From positions 124,001 through 188,000 of the forward strand of contig CALGVA010000053.1 in the NCBI GenBank assembly GCA_937920345.1: 64,000 nt of DNA, read 5' to 3'. Under the pieces are notes generated by a model, which saw only the letters and a program-made list of their open reading frames with translations, was not told the DNA's origin and made no database searches. The translations under genes were made by a program, and so were the position numbers. Source of the stretch: an uncultured Lachnospiraceae bacterium. GTDB lineage: Bacteria; Bacillota; Clostridia; Lachnospirales; Lachnospiraceae. Shown in pieces: positions 17,108-24,713 of this stretch (positions are counted from its first letter, which is position 1; every line of letters starts with the position of its first letter).

Positions 17108-17674
17108 ATGAAACAGACACGTAAACTGGTATTATCGGCTTTCTTTATGGCTCTTGGCATTGTACTGCCTTTTCTGACAGGACAGTTTCAGCAGATCGGT
17201 AACAGGCTCCTTCCAATGCATATACCGGTATTGTTATGCGGATTTATCTGCGGCTGGCAGTATGGGCTGGCAGTCGGGTTCATGACGCCGCTGCTTCGAA
17301 GCGCTATGTTCGGCATGCCGCAGATTATGCCGACGGCAGCGGCGATGGCGGTAGAACTGGCGGTATATGGGGCGGTGACCGGTATTCTGTATGCGAGACT
17401 GCCGAAGAAAAATTCCTGTATCTATGTGAGCCTGATCGGTGCAATGATCGCGGGCAGAGCGGCATGGGGACTTGTCAGCATTCCGCTGAACGGTATTGCG
17501 GGGAGTCAGTATTCCGCCGGCATATTTATGGCGGGAGCGCTTTGGAATGCCGTGCCGGGAATTGTTCTGCAGATTGCGATGGTTCCGGCGATTATAATTG
17601 CACTGAAGAAAGCTGGTATGATGAACGGCTATGAGACCGGAGCAGTATCATTGCACGTGAGACAGGATGGCTAA
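17108..17674 (+). CDS. ECF transporter S component (vitamin or precursor uptake)
   Basis: The 188-residue membrane protein has about six helices and the typical S-component N-terminus (KLVLSAFFMALGIVLPFLTG) with the conserved A-x-x-x-A-like small residues that contact the T subunit. S components give substrate specificity to energy-coupling-factor transporters and use a shared A-A'-T module encoded elsewhere. The start at 17108 follows TTGGAGGAG. A kinase gene starts 22 bp downstream, suggesting uptake followed by phosphorylation. The substrate is not evident; a vitamin or nucleoside-like compound is plausible. Confidence 0.82.
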   Translation: MKQTRKLVLSAFFMALGIVLPFLTGQFQQIGNRLLPMHIPVLLCGFICGWQYGLAVGFMTPLLRSAMFGMPQIMPTAAAMAVELAVYGAVTGILYARLPKKNSCIYVSLIGAMIAGRAAWGLVSIPLNGIAGSQYSAGIFMAGALWNAVPGIVLQIAMVPAIIIALKKAGMMNGYETGAVSLHVRQDG

Positions 17675-17695
17675 GCGGAAAGAAGAAGGCGTGAT

Positions 17696-18283
17696 ATGGA
17701 TACAAAAAGAGTCAGAGACGGGTTTGCAATCATCTGTGCAGCGATAGACACTGCGCTTGAAAATACTGGAACGAACAGTCAGGTCAATGTTGCGATTGAC
17801 GGTATGTGCGGCAGCGGCAAGTCCACGCTGGGCGAGGCGCTTGCAGGGAAATACGGGTGTAATCTTTTTCATACGGATGATTTTTTCTTAAGACCGGAGC
17901 AGCGAACGAAAGAACGTTATGCACAGCCGGGCGGAAACGTGGATTATGAACGGTTTCGGGCCGAAGTGCTGGATCATCTGGCAGACCGGGGAGGCTTGGC
18001 ATACAGACGTTTCGACTGCCGTGCCATGACGCTGGCTGAAACTTGTGAAGTTTCGTGGAACAGACTGAATATCGTGGAGGGGGCGTACAGCTGCCATCCT
18101 TATTTCGGGGATGCGTGGCAGCTGCGCTTCTTTCTGGAGGTGTCTGCAGATGTGCAGCGGGAAAGGATACTGGCGCGCAACGGTGCAGAGATGTATGAGC
18201 GGTTTGTGCGTGAGTGGATTCCGTTAGAGAACCGGTATTTTGCGTTCTACGGGATTCGGGAGAAGTGTGTCGTGATTCCGTAA
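17696..18283 (+). CDS. Uridine-kinase-like P-loop kinase, 3' end remodelled by a MITE
   Basis: The 195-residue protein has a P-loop GMCGSGKST at about 39-47 and a DDFF motif (HTDDFFLRPEQR) typical of the uridine kinase/pantothenate kinase-like group, with RFDCRAM and NIVEGAYSCHP further on. It probably phosphorylates the small molecule imported by the S component encoded 22 bp upstream. AGAAGAAGG precedes the ATG. The stop codon TAA lies inside the end of a MITE-like element. If the element and one 8-bp duplication are removed, the frame continues for seven codons (VDHVFLY) to a TGA at 18450-18452, so the ancestral protein was probably 202 residues. Confidence 0.8.
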   Translation: MDTKRVRDGFAIICAAIDTALENTGTNSQVNVAIDGMCGSGKSTLGEALAGKYGCNLFHTDDFFLRPEQRTKERYAQPGGNVDYERFRAEVLDHLADRGGLAYRRFDCRAMTLAETCEVSWNRLNIVEGAYSCHPYFGDAWQLRFFLEVSADVQRERILARNGAEMYERFVREWIPLENRYFAFYGIREKCVVIP

Positions 18284-18419
18284 CAGTTCAGCCTTGCACT
18301 ATTCCGCGAGTAAAATCGCTCTGTATGCGATTTTATGAGTTGTGAAAGCGCCAAAATGCGACTTTGGAGCATTTTGTGTGCATCAGGAGTGACAGTGAAG
18401 CCGAAGGCTGAACTGTTAC
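18280..18419. mobile_element. MITE-like element, copy 1 (140 bp, 8-bp target duplication)
   Basis: The element has 16-bp perfect terminal inverted repeats, GTAACAGTTCAGCCTT (18280-18295) and its complement (18404-18419). It is flanked by direct repeats GTGATTCC (18272-18279 and 18420-18427). Inside are two perfect hairpins: TAAAATCGC/GCGATTTTA (18311-18335) and CAAAATGC/GCATTTTG (18352-18376). It has no coding capacity, so mobilisation would need a transposase acting in trans. The element interrupts the 3' end of the kinase gene. Confidence 0.85.
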
Positions 18420-18448
18420 GTGATTCCGGTGGATCACGTGTTCCTCTA

Positions 18449-18477
18449 TTGACATTATGCCGCGCCGGCGGTAGAAT
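18449..18477 (+). promoter_or_regulatory. Sigma-A promoter of the Cys/His repeat protein
   Basis: Perfect TTGACA (18449-18454), 17-base spacer, TAGAAT (18472-18477), about 50 bases before the start codon and just outside the MITE. Confidence 0.65.
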
Positions 18478-18527
18478 CAGCTTAAAGAGGTGTATCAATT
18501 GTTTGAGATGCAATGGAGGTTTGGGTT

Positions 18528-19172
18528 ATGCGTATGAAAAGAATTGCAGCACTGGGAATGACGGGAATTATTTTGTCTATGTCGTTTGTAATGCCTGTTT
18601 CAGCGCACGGGCATCATTACAGACAGACGAGTGCAAAAGCGGATGTGAAGACAGACACTGTATGCGAGTTATGCCCGGTAGAGGAGTGTACGCGGACAGG
18701 GCTTCATGCTCATGATAACGTGACTTACTGTGGATATGCTCATAAGGGCGGGTATTGTGACGGTTCCTGCGGGGCGGTCGCAGTGTGTGCGGTAGAAGGC
18801 TGTGCGCAGACAGGGTATCACAGCCATAATGAGCAGACTTACTGCGGATATGCTCACGGCTGCGGATACTGCGACGGCTCCTGCGGGACAGTTACGGTTT
18901 GTCCGGTAGAGGGCTGTGAGCAGACAGGATATCACAGCCATAATGAGCAGACTTATTGTGGATATGATCATGGCTGCGGATATTGCGACGGTTCCTGCGG
19001 CGTGGTTGCAGTGTGTCCGGTAGAAGGCTGTACGCAGACAGGGCGTCACAGTCATGATGAGCGCAGTTATTGCGGATATGCTCATGCAGGCGGGTATTGC
19101 GACAATACATGCGGCAGAGCGGCGGGATCCGGGTCCGGTGGATGCCACGGACAGAGGAGACATCACAGGTAA
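18528..19172 (+). CDS. Secreted Cys/His-rich tandem repeat protein
   Basis: The 214-residue product has a signal peptide (about 1-25, ending MPVSAHG) followed by four tandem repeats of 38 residues. Each repeat carries CPVEGC-x-QTG-x-HSH, then YCGYAHG and GYCDGSCG, giving about six Cys and two or three His per unit. The tail is Gly/Ser- and His-rich. No lipobox or membrane anchor is visible. The regular Cys/His spacing suggests metal binding (zinc, iron or copper) or disulfide-knotted modules outside the cell. GGAGG lies 8 bases before the chosen ATG; the ATG two codons later is an alternative. A strong terminator follows, so it is monocistronic. I do not recognise a named family. Confidence 0.8.
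   Translation: MRMKRIAALGMTGIILSMSFVMPVSAHGHHYRQTSAKADVKTDTVCELCPVEECTRTGLHAHDNVTYCGYAHKGGYCDGSCGAVAVCAVEGCAQTGYHSHNEQTYCGYAHGCGYCDGSCGTVTVCPVEGCEQTGYHSHNEQTYCGYDHGCGYCDGSCGVVAVCPVEGCTQTGRHSHDERSYCGYAHAGGYCDNTCGRAAGSGSGGCHGQRRHHR
18672..19127 (+). repeat. Four in-frame 114-bp coding repeats
   Basis: Units start with the Cys codon at 18672, 18786, 18900 and 19014, exactly 114 bases apart. Units two and three are the most alike at the nucleotide level, which points to recent duplication or gene conversion. Confidence 0.9.
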
Positions 19173-19205
19173 TAAGACTGTACGCCTTTACGGGCATCAG
19201 AAAAG

Positions 19206-19242
19206 TGCAGCTGTCAGAAAATAACCGGTTCTGACAGCTGCA
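19206..19242 (+). terminator. Rho-independent terminator
   Basis: TGCAGCTGTCAGAA (19206-19219) pairs perfectly with TTCTGACAGCTGCA (19229-19242) and is followed by TTTATTTG. It ends the Cys/His repeat gene. Confidence 0.88.
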
Positions 19243-19271
19243 TTTATTTGTTCTGGTATAGGAAAGTGCTC

Positions 19272-19305
19272 CGCTTATTCGAGTTCGCGAAGCGAATCTC
19301 GCAAA
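19272..19305. repeat. Dispersed hairpin repeat, copy A
   Basis: CGCTTATTCGAGTTCGCGAA leads into GCGAATCTCGCAAA. The core folds as CGAG-TTCGC / GCGAA-T-CTCG with one bulged T. Related copies lie at 29469-29502 and three in tandem at 31374-31514. A second hairpin, AAACGAGC/GCTCGTTT, follows directly. Confidence 0.7.
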
Positions 19306-19330
19306 CGAGCTTTGCTCGTTTTGCTCTATA

Positions 19331-19570
19331 TTATTTTCCTTCCATCATGTAGTCCATCAGGAGCATTACGTCTGCCGGATCAGATGCGATCAGTTCCATT
19401 TCTTCAATAAAAGTACTGTCTGTGAAAAGCTTGCTGAGCGCGAGATATTTTGTCAGCTCGGATTTCAGGTTCAGGCGGTCGCCCTGTTTGGAAACCAATT
19501 CTACGCTGCCCTTACACTGCTTTACTACGTCAAGAAATTTCTCAGGGTTATCAATGTTATAGATTTTCAT
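19331..19570 (-). CDS. Conserved small protein of unknown function
   Basis: The 79-residue product begins MKIYNIDNPEKFLDVVKQCK and is acidic, with predicted helices in the C-terminal half (ELIASDPADVMLLMDYMMEG). The start at 19570 was chosen because GGAGGAG lies 4-9 bases upstream; an earlier in-frame ATG would put this site inside the gene. The first half, a short motif around cells of the type VELVSKQGDRLNLKSELTKY, looks like a PTS HPr-like or polarity fold, but I cannot place it in a family. No operon partner. Confidence 0.65.
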   Translation of the reverse strand: MKIYNIDNPEKFLDVVKQCKGSVELVSKQGDRLNLKSELTKYLALSKLFTDSTFIEEMELIASDPADVMLLMDYMMEGK

Positions 19571-19826
19571 ATTCTCCTCCATTCCGAAGCCATTGATGGG
19601 ATCGGCTTCTTTCTGCCGATTCACCGGCATGTTCATTTTACGTTCTGTTTTTGTTTACGGGCATATTCTAACAACGAAAAGGAACGGGGGCAATATTCAG
19701 TATGCATAATCTTTGCAGCAGCTTTTTTTAAAAAATATATAGATTATACAGAAAACACCAGAGACATGCAGTTTTGAGATGAAAGACATTATATATCATG
19801 GATTCAGGTTTCCCGGACAGACCGGC

Positions 19827-20231
19827 TTACAGCATGGATTCTATTTTTTCTACTGCGATGCGGATATACTCGCCCATGGATGCCTCAGTGCAGCCGGCTA
19901 CGAAATGATTGCAGCGGTTGACCGGAATCAGAATTTTATACGCTTTACTTGCGGCGATGGCGGCGGCAATAGCGGGCGTAATCTCGCCGAGCAGCGCGTT
20001 GGCAAAAACGATGCCGATCGGACCGGCAATAATGTCAGAGTCCTGGGCATTGACGATGACTGCGTTATCACCGGTTGCTCCATAATCGGCGCCGGCTTTG
20101 AGCATGGCGGAGGTTGCGATGCTGTTCGTACCGATGGCATACAGTTCTAATTCACTGTGGTTTTTTCTGATTTGCTCTATGATTGATTTTCCGATGCGGC
20201 CGCCCTGACCGTCTATGACCGTTATTTTCAT
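19827..20231 (-). CDS. DUF3842 family protein
   Basis: The 134-residue protein starts MKITVIDGQGGRIGKSIIEQ, a glycine-rich nucleotide-binding-like start typical of the Clostridia DUF3842 family, and contains AIGTNSIATSAMLKAGADYG, then GPIGIVFANALLGEITP and a C-terminal NHFVAGC. The fold suggests a Rossmann-like protein; the function is unknown. The start at 20231 is supported by GGAGAAAACC immediately before it. It is expressed alone. Confidence 0.85.
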   Translation of the reverse strand: MKITVIDGQGGRIGKSIIEQIRKNHSELELYAIGTNSIATSAMLKAGADYGATGDNAVIVNAQDSDIIAGPIGIVFANALLGEITPAIAAAIAASKAYKILIPVNRCNHFVAGCTEASMGEYIRIAVEKIESML

Positions 20232-20472
20232 GGTTTTCTCCATTTCTGCGCCGCTTTTTGACGCAAGCAGTTTTGATGAATTTATTTTAGCGCAGTTTTT
20301 CGGGACATGCAATGTCTGATGTGTGTGCCTGCAGTTTTTTGTAAGCGGGATAATGCTAGTCTCTCGTCATAGCCGATTCTGCAGAGGACGAAATCAGATG
20401 TAAAATGAAAGATGGTTGATTTGTAAACTGATTAACGTGAACATGTGTTAAAAACATAGTGACAATGACATA

Positions 20473-20859
20473 ATGAATGTGATAAACTTACTTCATATAG
20501 ATTTGGCGTTCGAGGAAGATGCAGGGTATTGGGAAGTTATGGAAGACGGTAAGGTAATCGTAAAGAAAGCACAGACACAGCAGAAGCAGGAAGTGCATAA
20601 TGAGAACAGTCAGAAGGCAGAAATGCGCATGATTGTTTCCGCCATGCTGCACAAAGACGGTAAAAGCTTTGCGCGGGTCTCTTTTCTCAGGGGAAAAGAC
20701 TGGGCGGAAGGGCTTGTACCGGACGGGGTGATCGAGAAGTCAGAGGGATTTACGGAAGAAGAGACCAGAGGACTGGAGGATTATCTGGTGCGGGAGAAGG
20801 ATATGCTGATCAGTCAGGCCAAAGGAGTCAATCCGCTCAGGAACATGCTTGGCATGTAA
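20473..20859 (+). CDS. Conserved hypothetical protein
   Basis: The 128-residue product has a hydrophilic, Gln-rich linker at about 33-48 and a C-terminal part with LHKDGKSFARVSFLRGKDWA and EGLVPDGVIEKSEGFTEEE. No signal peptide, membrane helix or known motif is visible. The start is uncertain because no good ribosome site precedes the ATG at 20473. Codon use and the absence of competing frames support a real gene. A second small conserved gene follows 63 bp downstream. Confidence 0.6.
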   Translation: MNVINLLHIDLAFEEDAGYWEVMEDGKVIVKKAQTQQKQEVHNENSQKAEMRMIVSAMLHKDGKSFARVSFLRGKDWAEGLVPDGVIEKSEGFTEEETRGLEDYLVREKDMLISQAKGVNPLRNMLGM

Positions 20860-20922
20860 CGGTCGGGGAGCGGCCTGTGAAGATAAACGCATGAAGAACA
20901 ACAGGAAAGAAGGTCAGATACC

Positions 20923-21156
20923 ATGCGGGAAATGGAATTTAAGATGGAACGTCCCGGATTGTTGAAGGAAGGGGATCACGTCACCGTGACGGAAGGTGTT
21001 CTTCCGAGTAATTACTATTATACGATAGATCCGTCGCTTGCCATGTCCGGCAATTTTCCGTTCCGGGAACGTATGCTGGAACGGGAGGGCGTGGTAACGG
21101 AAGTGATTGAGAATGCCAGGGGATTCTATGTGAGGGCGCGGTTTGGCGGGGAATAA
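20923..21156 (+). CDS. Conserved small hypothetical protein
   Basis: The 77-residue product begins MREMEFKMERPGLLKEGD and looks like a small beta-barrel of SH3 type (GDHVTVTEGVLPSNYYYTID, then GVVTEVIENARGFYVRARF), a shape often used for nucleic acid or protein binding. AAGAAGG stands 9 bases before the ATG. It follows the previous gene at short distance and may be co-transcribed. Function unknown. The following 150 bases are an extreme purine-rich stretch built from AATAGAAGA-like units. Confidence 0.65.
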   Translation: MREMEFKMERPGLLKEGDHVTVTEGVLPSNYYYTIDPSLAMSGNFPFRERMLEREGVVTEVIENARGFYVRARFGGE

Positions 21157-21312
21157 TAGAAGAAATAGAAGAAAATAGAAGAAAAAATGGAAGAAATAGA
21201 AGAGATAGCGAAAGAAAAGAGAAATGCAAAAAGGGACAATAGAAAAAATAAACAAGAACAGTAAATAAACAAGAGCAAAAAACATGAGCAGTAAAGAAAG
21301 AGAGGAAAAGTT
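21157..21312 (+). repeat. Purine-rich low-complexity spacer
   Basis: The non-coding strand is almost only A and G, built from degenerate units such as AATAGAAGA and AAAGAAAAGAG. It separates the small conserved gene from ridA and ends in the ridA ribosome site (GAGAGGAAAAG). I see no hairpin or promoter in it. Confidence 0.6.
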
Positions 21313-21690
21313 ATGTTAACTAAAGTGGCTACGGACAAAGCACCGGCGGCAATCGGACCTTACTCACAGGGCATTATTGCAGGAGACTTCCTGTATGCAT
21401 CGGGACAGATTCCGATTGATCCGCCTACAGGGGAGATTAAGGGCGATGATATTACGGAACAGGCAGAGCAGGTTATGCGGAATGTGGGCGCAATTCTGAC
21501 AGAAGCCGGCACAGATTACACGAAAGTTGTAAAAACCACATGTTTTCTGGCGGAAATGGCTGACTTTGCCGCTTTTAATGCAGTTTACGAGAAGTATTTC
21601 ACCGAAAAACCGGCCAGAAGCTGTGTTGCCGTGAAGCAGCTTCCCAAGGATGTGCTCTGCGAGGTGGAAGTAGTTGCATACCTGGGATAG
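21313..21690 (+). CDS. ridA: RidA family enamine/imine deaminase
   Basis: The 125-residue protein is a full-length RidA/YjgF member: GPYSQGI near residue 20, the ASGQIPIDP block, and the C-terminal ARSCVAVKQLPKDVLCEVEV containing the conserved Arg that binds the substrate carboxylate. RidA trimers hydrolyse reactive 2-aminoacrylate-type intermediates formed by PLP enzymes such as threonine dehydratase. GAGAGGAAAAG precedes the ATG. The shikimate kinase gene follows after 41 bp, possibly on one transcript. Confidence 0.95.
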   Translation: MLTKVATDKAPAAIGPYSQGIIAGDFLYASGQIPIDPPTGEIKGDDITEQAEQVMRNVGAILTEAGTDYTKVVKTTCFLAEMADFAAFNAVYEKYFTEKPARSCVAVKQLPKDVLCEVEVVAYLG

Positions 21691-21731
21691 TTCACGTAGT
21701 ACCGGGAATTGATTGAAAGGCACAAGTATAT

Positions 21732-22235
21732 ATGAACAAGGATAATATTATCCTCATCGGTATGCCCGGCGCAGGCAAGAGCACAGTAGGGGTAGTACTT
21801 GCCAAGAAGCTGGGCTATGCCTTTGTGGATTCGGATCTGGTTATTCAGAGCAGAGAAGGAAAATTGTTACATGAGATCATAGAGGAACGGGGCATAGAAG
21901 CATTCTGGTCTGTAGAGGAGGATGCCAATGCCTCCATTGATGTACACAGAACCGTGATTGCCACCGGCGGCAGTGCCGTATACGGGCGCAGAGCCATGGA
22001 GCATCTAAAACAGATTGGCGTGGTCGTATATCTCAGGCTGTCCTGCGACGCTATTGCCGACAGGCTGGGAGACCTGAACGAGCGCGGCGTTACGCTGCGG
22101 GAAGGCCAGGGACTGACGGAGCTTTACGCGGAGCGCGTGCCCATGTATGAGGAATACGCGGATGTCACGATAGGGTGTGAGGGTTTTTCCATCCGGGAGA
22201 TCGTAGAACATGTATGTGAGAGCATCCATATCTGA
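21732..22235 (+). CDS. aroK: Shikimate kinase
   Basis: The 167-residue enzyme phosphorylates shikimate in aromatic amino acid synthesis. It has the P-loop GMPGAGKST (about 10-18), the shikimate-binding DSD motif (AFVDSDLVI), the GGS motif of Walker B type (VIATGGSAVYG) and a lid-region Arg. GAAAGGCACAAGTATAT precedes the ATG. The length is normal for the family. It stands alone, away from other aro genes, right after ridA. Confidence 0.93.
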   Translation: MNKDNIILIGMPGAGKSTVGVVLAKKLGYAFVDSDLVIQSREGKLLHEIIEERGIEAFWSVEEDANASIDVHRTVIATGGSAVYGRRAMEHLKQIGVVVYLRLSCDAIADRLGDLNERGVTLREGQGLTELYAERVPMYEEYADVTIGCEGFSIREIVEHVCESIHI

Positions 22236-22361
22236 AAAAACTCTTTTCGCATAATTTCTCCGGATTTGCAGAAAATAATTCTAAAAAGAACGTGACACTG
22301 TAATCTATGTTTACATCTTAGCGTAAGACGTGACATAGGCAGCGTGGAAACGGAGGAAGTC

Positions 22362-22718
22362 ATGGATTATTTCAATGCATTCTGGGTAGGCGGTCTGATC
22401 TGTGCGCTGGTGCAGATTCTGATGGAAAAGACGAAGCTGCTGCCGGGGCGTATCATGGTGCTGCTCGTATGTACGGGTGCGGTGATCAGCTTTTTCGGCT
22501 GGTATGAGCCTTTTATGGAGTATGCGGGCGCGGGCGCCAGTGTGCCGCTGCTCGGTTACGGGAATATTCTGATGAAGGGCGTCAAGGAAGCCATATCCGA
22601 AAGCGGATTTATCGGGCTGTTCCAGGGCGGTTTCAAGACCGGCGCAGTGGGGTGCTGTGCCGCGCTGGTGTTCGGTTATCTGGCAAGTCTTGTCTTTAAG
22701 CCGAAGATGAAAGGGTAA
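22362..22718 (+). CDS. spoVAE: Stage V sporulation protein AE (SpoVAE) homologue
   Basis: The 118-residue membrane protein has about four helices and matches the SpoVAEb type: FWVGGLICALVQILMEKTKL at the start and GILMKGVKEAISESG-like text, here NILMKGVKEAISESGFIGLF, in the middle. The SpoVA complex moves dipicolinic acid through the spore inner membrane. CGGAGGAAGTC before 22362 fixes the start; the upstream ATG at 22344 would put this site inside the gene. The usual neighbours spoVAC and spoVAD are absent here. Confidence 0.88.
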   Translation: MDYFNAFWVGGLICALVQILMEKTKLLPGRIMVLLVCTGAVISFFGWYEPFMEYAGAGASVPLLGYGNILMKGVKEAISESGFIGLFQGGFKTGAVGCCAALVFGYLASLVFKPKMKG

Positions 22719-22787
22719 GGCGGAAGTGGTTTTGCGGGTGGAAATTGACCCGAACAATTGATCCGGACAGAAATTGATGCGGGCAAC

Positions 22788-22819
22788 GGGCTTTTGCACG
22801 AAGATTCGGTGCAAAGCCC
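22788..22819. terminator. Hairpin between convergent genes
   Basis: GGGCTTTTGCAC (22788-22799) pairs with GTGCAAAGCCC (22809-22819) with one bulge. There is no U tract on the plus side, so termination strength is uncertain. Confidence 0.45.
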
Positions 22820-22862
22820 GCTGCCGGATACAAAGCCGTCAGATTTCAAAGCCGTCAGCTTA

Positions 22863-24656
22863 TTATTTCTGCTCTGTCAGAAAATCATACTGTGACATAA
22901 ACAGCTTATAATAATCTCCCTTTAACTCCAGCAGTTCATCGTGAGTTCCCTTCTCAAGTATATTTCCCTGATCTACATACATGATACAACTCGCGTTCTT
23001 GATCGTGGAGAGTCTGTGGGCGATGATGAAGGAGGTACGGCCTTCCAGCAGGCGGTTCAGGCCTTTCTGCAGCAGGATCTCGGTTTCCGTGTCGATGCTG
23101 GAGGTTGCTTCATCCAGAATCAGGATCGCGGGATTCTCCAGCAGCGCTCTGGCGAAGCTGATGAGCTGCCGCTGTCCGGCTGAAAGGCGGCTGCCGCGCT
23201 CGTTGACCTGGGTCTGGTAGCCGTGTTCCATCTCCATAATAAAATCGTGCGCGCAGACGGTTTTGGCAGCGTTGATCACATCCTCGTCCGTGGCGTCCAG
23301 ATTCCCATAACGTATGTTATCCATAATCGTGCCGGAGAAGATGAAACTGTCCTGCATCATGATACCCATCTGCTTACGCAGAGATTTCAGCGTTACCCGG
23401 GAGATATCCGTACCGTCGATCAGGATCGTGCCGGAGTCTACATTATAGAAACGGCTGATCAGATTGACGATGGTGGATTTTCCGGCGCCGGTAGGCCCCA
23501 CAATGGCATAGGTGTCACCGGGATTGGCGGTGAAGTTTACCTTGTTCAGAATCTGCACGTTATCCTCGTAGCTGAAACATACATCCCGGAAAGTGACCTC
23601 TCCGCGAATGGGCGGCATGGGTACCGCGTCAGGCGCATCTTTAACATTTACCGGCTCATCGATCGTCTCGAAGATGCGTTCGAGATAGGCGATTGCCGTG
23701 AGAAGCGAGTTGTAGAAGGAGGCAAGCGTGTTGATCGGCTCCCAGAACCTCGATATGTAGGAGGTAAAAGCGATCAGGATACCGATCGTGACTCCGTAGA
23801 GTTCACCGGAGATCCAGCCGATGCCCATCACATAGATGAAGGCGGTGGTCACGGTGGAGATGGAGTCGATACACGGCCACATGATAAAGTTATATTTGAC
23901 GGCACGCATCCAGGAGCCGCGGTAGCCGTCGCTCAACCGGTTGAAGATAGAAGTGTTCTCCTCCTCCCGCACAAAAGACTGGGTAACCCGTATACCGTTA
24001 ATGCTCTCTGCGATATAGGCGGTCAGATTGGACTGCTTGTTACTCTGCACCTGCCATGCATGCCGCTGGCGCCTCTTGACGAAGATAATGACCGCCATCA
24101 GCACGGGGAGCCCGCACAGACAGATTAGTGTGAGCCGCACATGAAGCGCAAGCATAAAGAGCAGGATAAAGATCAGGTTGCACAGATCCGTGATCGTGTT
24201 GATAATACCGTTGGACAACAGGTCGCTTAAGCTGTTGACGTAGTTGACTACGCGCACCTGTATCTTGCCGTGGGGACGTTCGTCATAGTAGGAAAAAGGC
24301 AGTTCCTGCAGGTGGCAGAAGATATCGGAACGGAGCTTGTGTACCACGGACTGGCCGACGCGGCTCGTAATCCGTATTTTAAAACGGATGCAGATGCAGG
24401 CGTACAATACTATAACGAGTGATATTAATGTAATCATCACAATGGCGCGTATATTTCCTTCCGGAATATAAGTATCCATGATCTCACTGATAAAGATCGG
24501 AAAGAGCATGGTCAGCGCGGAGGAAGACAGCATGAGAAAGAGTGCCAGCGCAAGCTGCCCGCGGTAAGGTTTCACATATTGCAGCAGACGTTTCATCTGT
24601 CGGATGTCATAGCTTTCTTCGATGATTTCATCAATGTCATATTTGTTTCGTGCCAT
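22863..24656 (-). CDS. ABC exporter half-transporter with canonical ATP site
   Basis: This 597-residue protein has the exporter membrane domain (about 20-330) and an intact ATP-binding domain: Walker A GPTGAGKST, Walker B ILILDEATSSID and switch loop IIAHRLS. The signature is LSAGQRQL, with Ala in place of the first Gly. It pairs with the gene 57 bp upstream, whose ATP site is degenerate, to form a heterodimeric exporter like that at 2027-5610. The N-terminal soluble stretch of about 20 residues is rich in Asp and Glu. GAGGAAAC precedes the ATG. Confidence 0.93.
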   Translation of the reverse strand: MARNKYDIDEIIEESYDIRQMKRLLQYVKPYRGQLALALFLMLSSSALTMLFPIFISEIMDTYIPEGNIRAIVMITLISLVIVLYACICIRFKIRITSRVGQSVVHKLRSDIFCHLQELPFSYYDERPHGKIQVRVVNYVNSLSDLLSNGIINTITDLCNLIFILLFMLALHVRLTLICLCGLPVLMAVIIFVKRRQRHAWQVQSNKQSNLTAYIAESINGIRVTQSFVREEENTSIFNRLSDGYRGSWMRAVKYNFIMWPCIDSISTVTTAFIYVMGIGWISGELYGVTIGILIAFTSYISRFWEPINTLASFYNSLLTAIAYLERIFETIDEPVNVKDAPDAVPMPPIRGEVTFRDVCFSYEDNVQILNKVNFTANPGDTYAIVGPTGAGKSTIVNLISRFYNVDSGTILIDGTDISRVTLKSLRKQMGIMMQDSFIFSGTIMDNIRYGNLDATDEDVINAAKTVCAHDFIMEMEHGYQTQVNERGSRLSAGQRQLISFARALLENPAILILDEATSSIDTETEILLQKGLNRLLEGRTSFIIAHRLSTIKNASCIMYVDQGNILEKGTHDELLELKGDYYKLFMSQYDFLTEQK

Positions 24657-24713
24657 ATTGTTGTTTCCTCGTTTCCGAGCATGTTCTGCTCATATCAGTC
24701 TGCAGGAGCCGGA

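Noticed and set aside
18271..18428. 10-bp target duplication (CGTGATTCCG) around MITE copy 1
   Set aside because: Taking the G/C pair into the inverted repeat gives 8 bp, which agrees with copy 2; the two extra matching bases are best explained as element ends and chance.
18672..19127. 114-bp direct repeats as a CRISPR or phase-variable array
   Set aside because: The repeats are in frame and encode Cys/His modules of a secreted protein; the unit length is constant and divisible by three.
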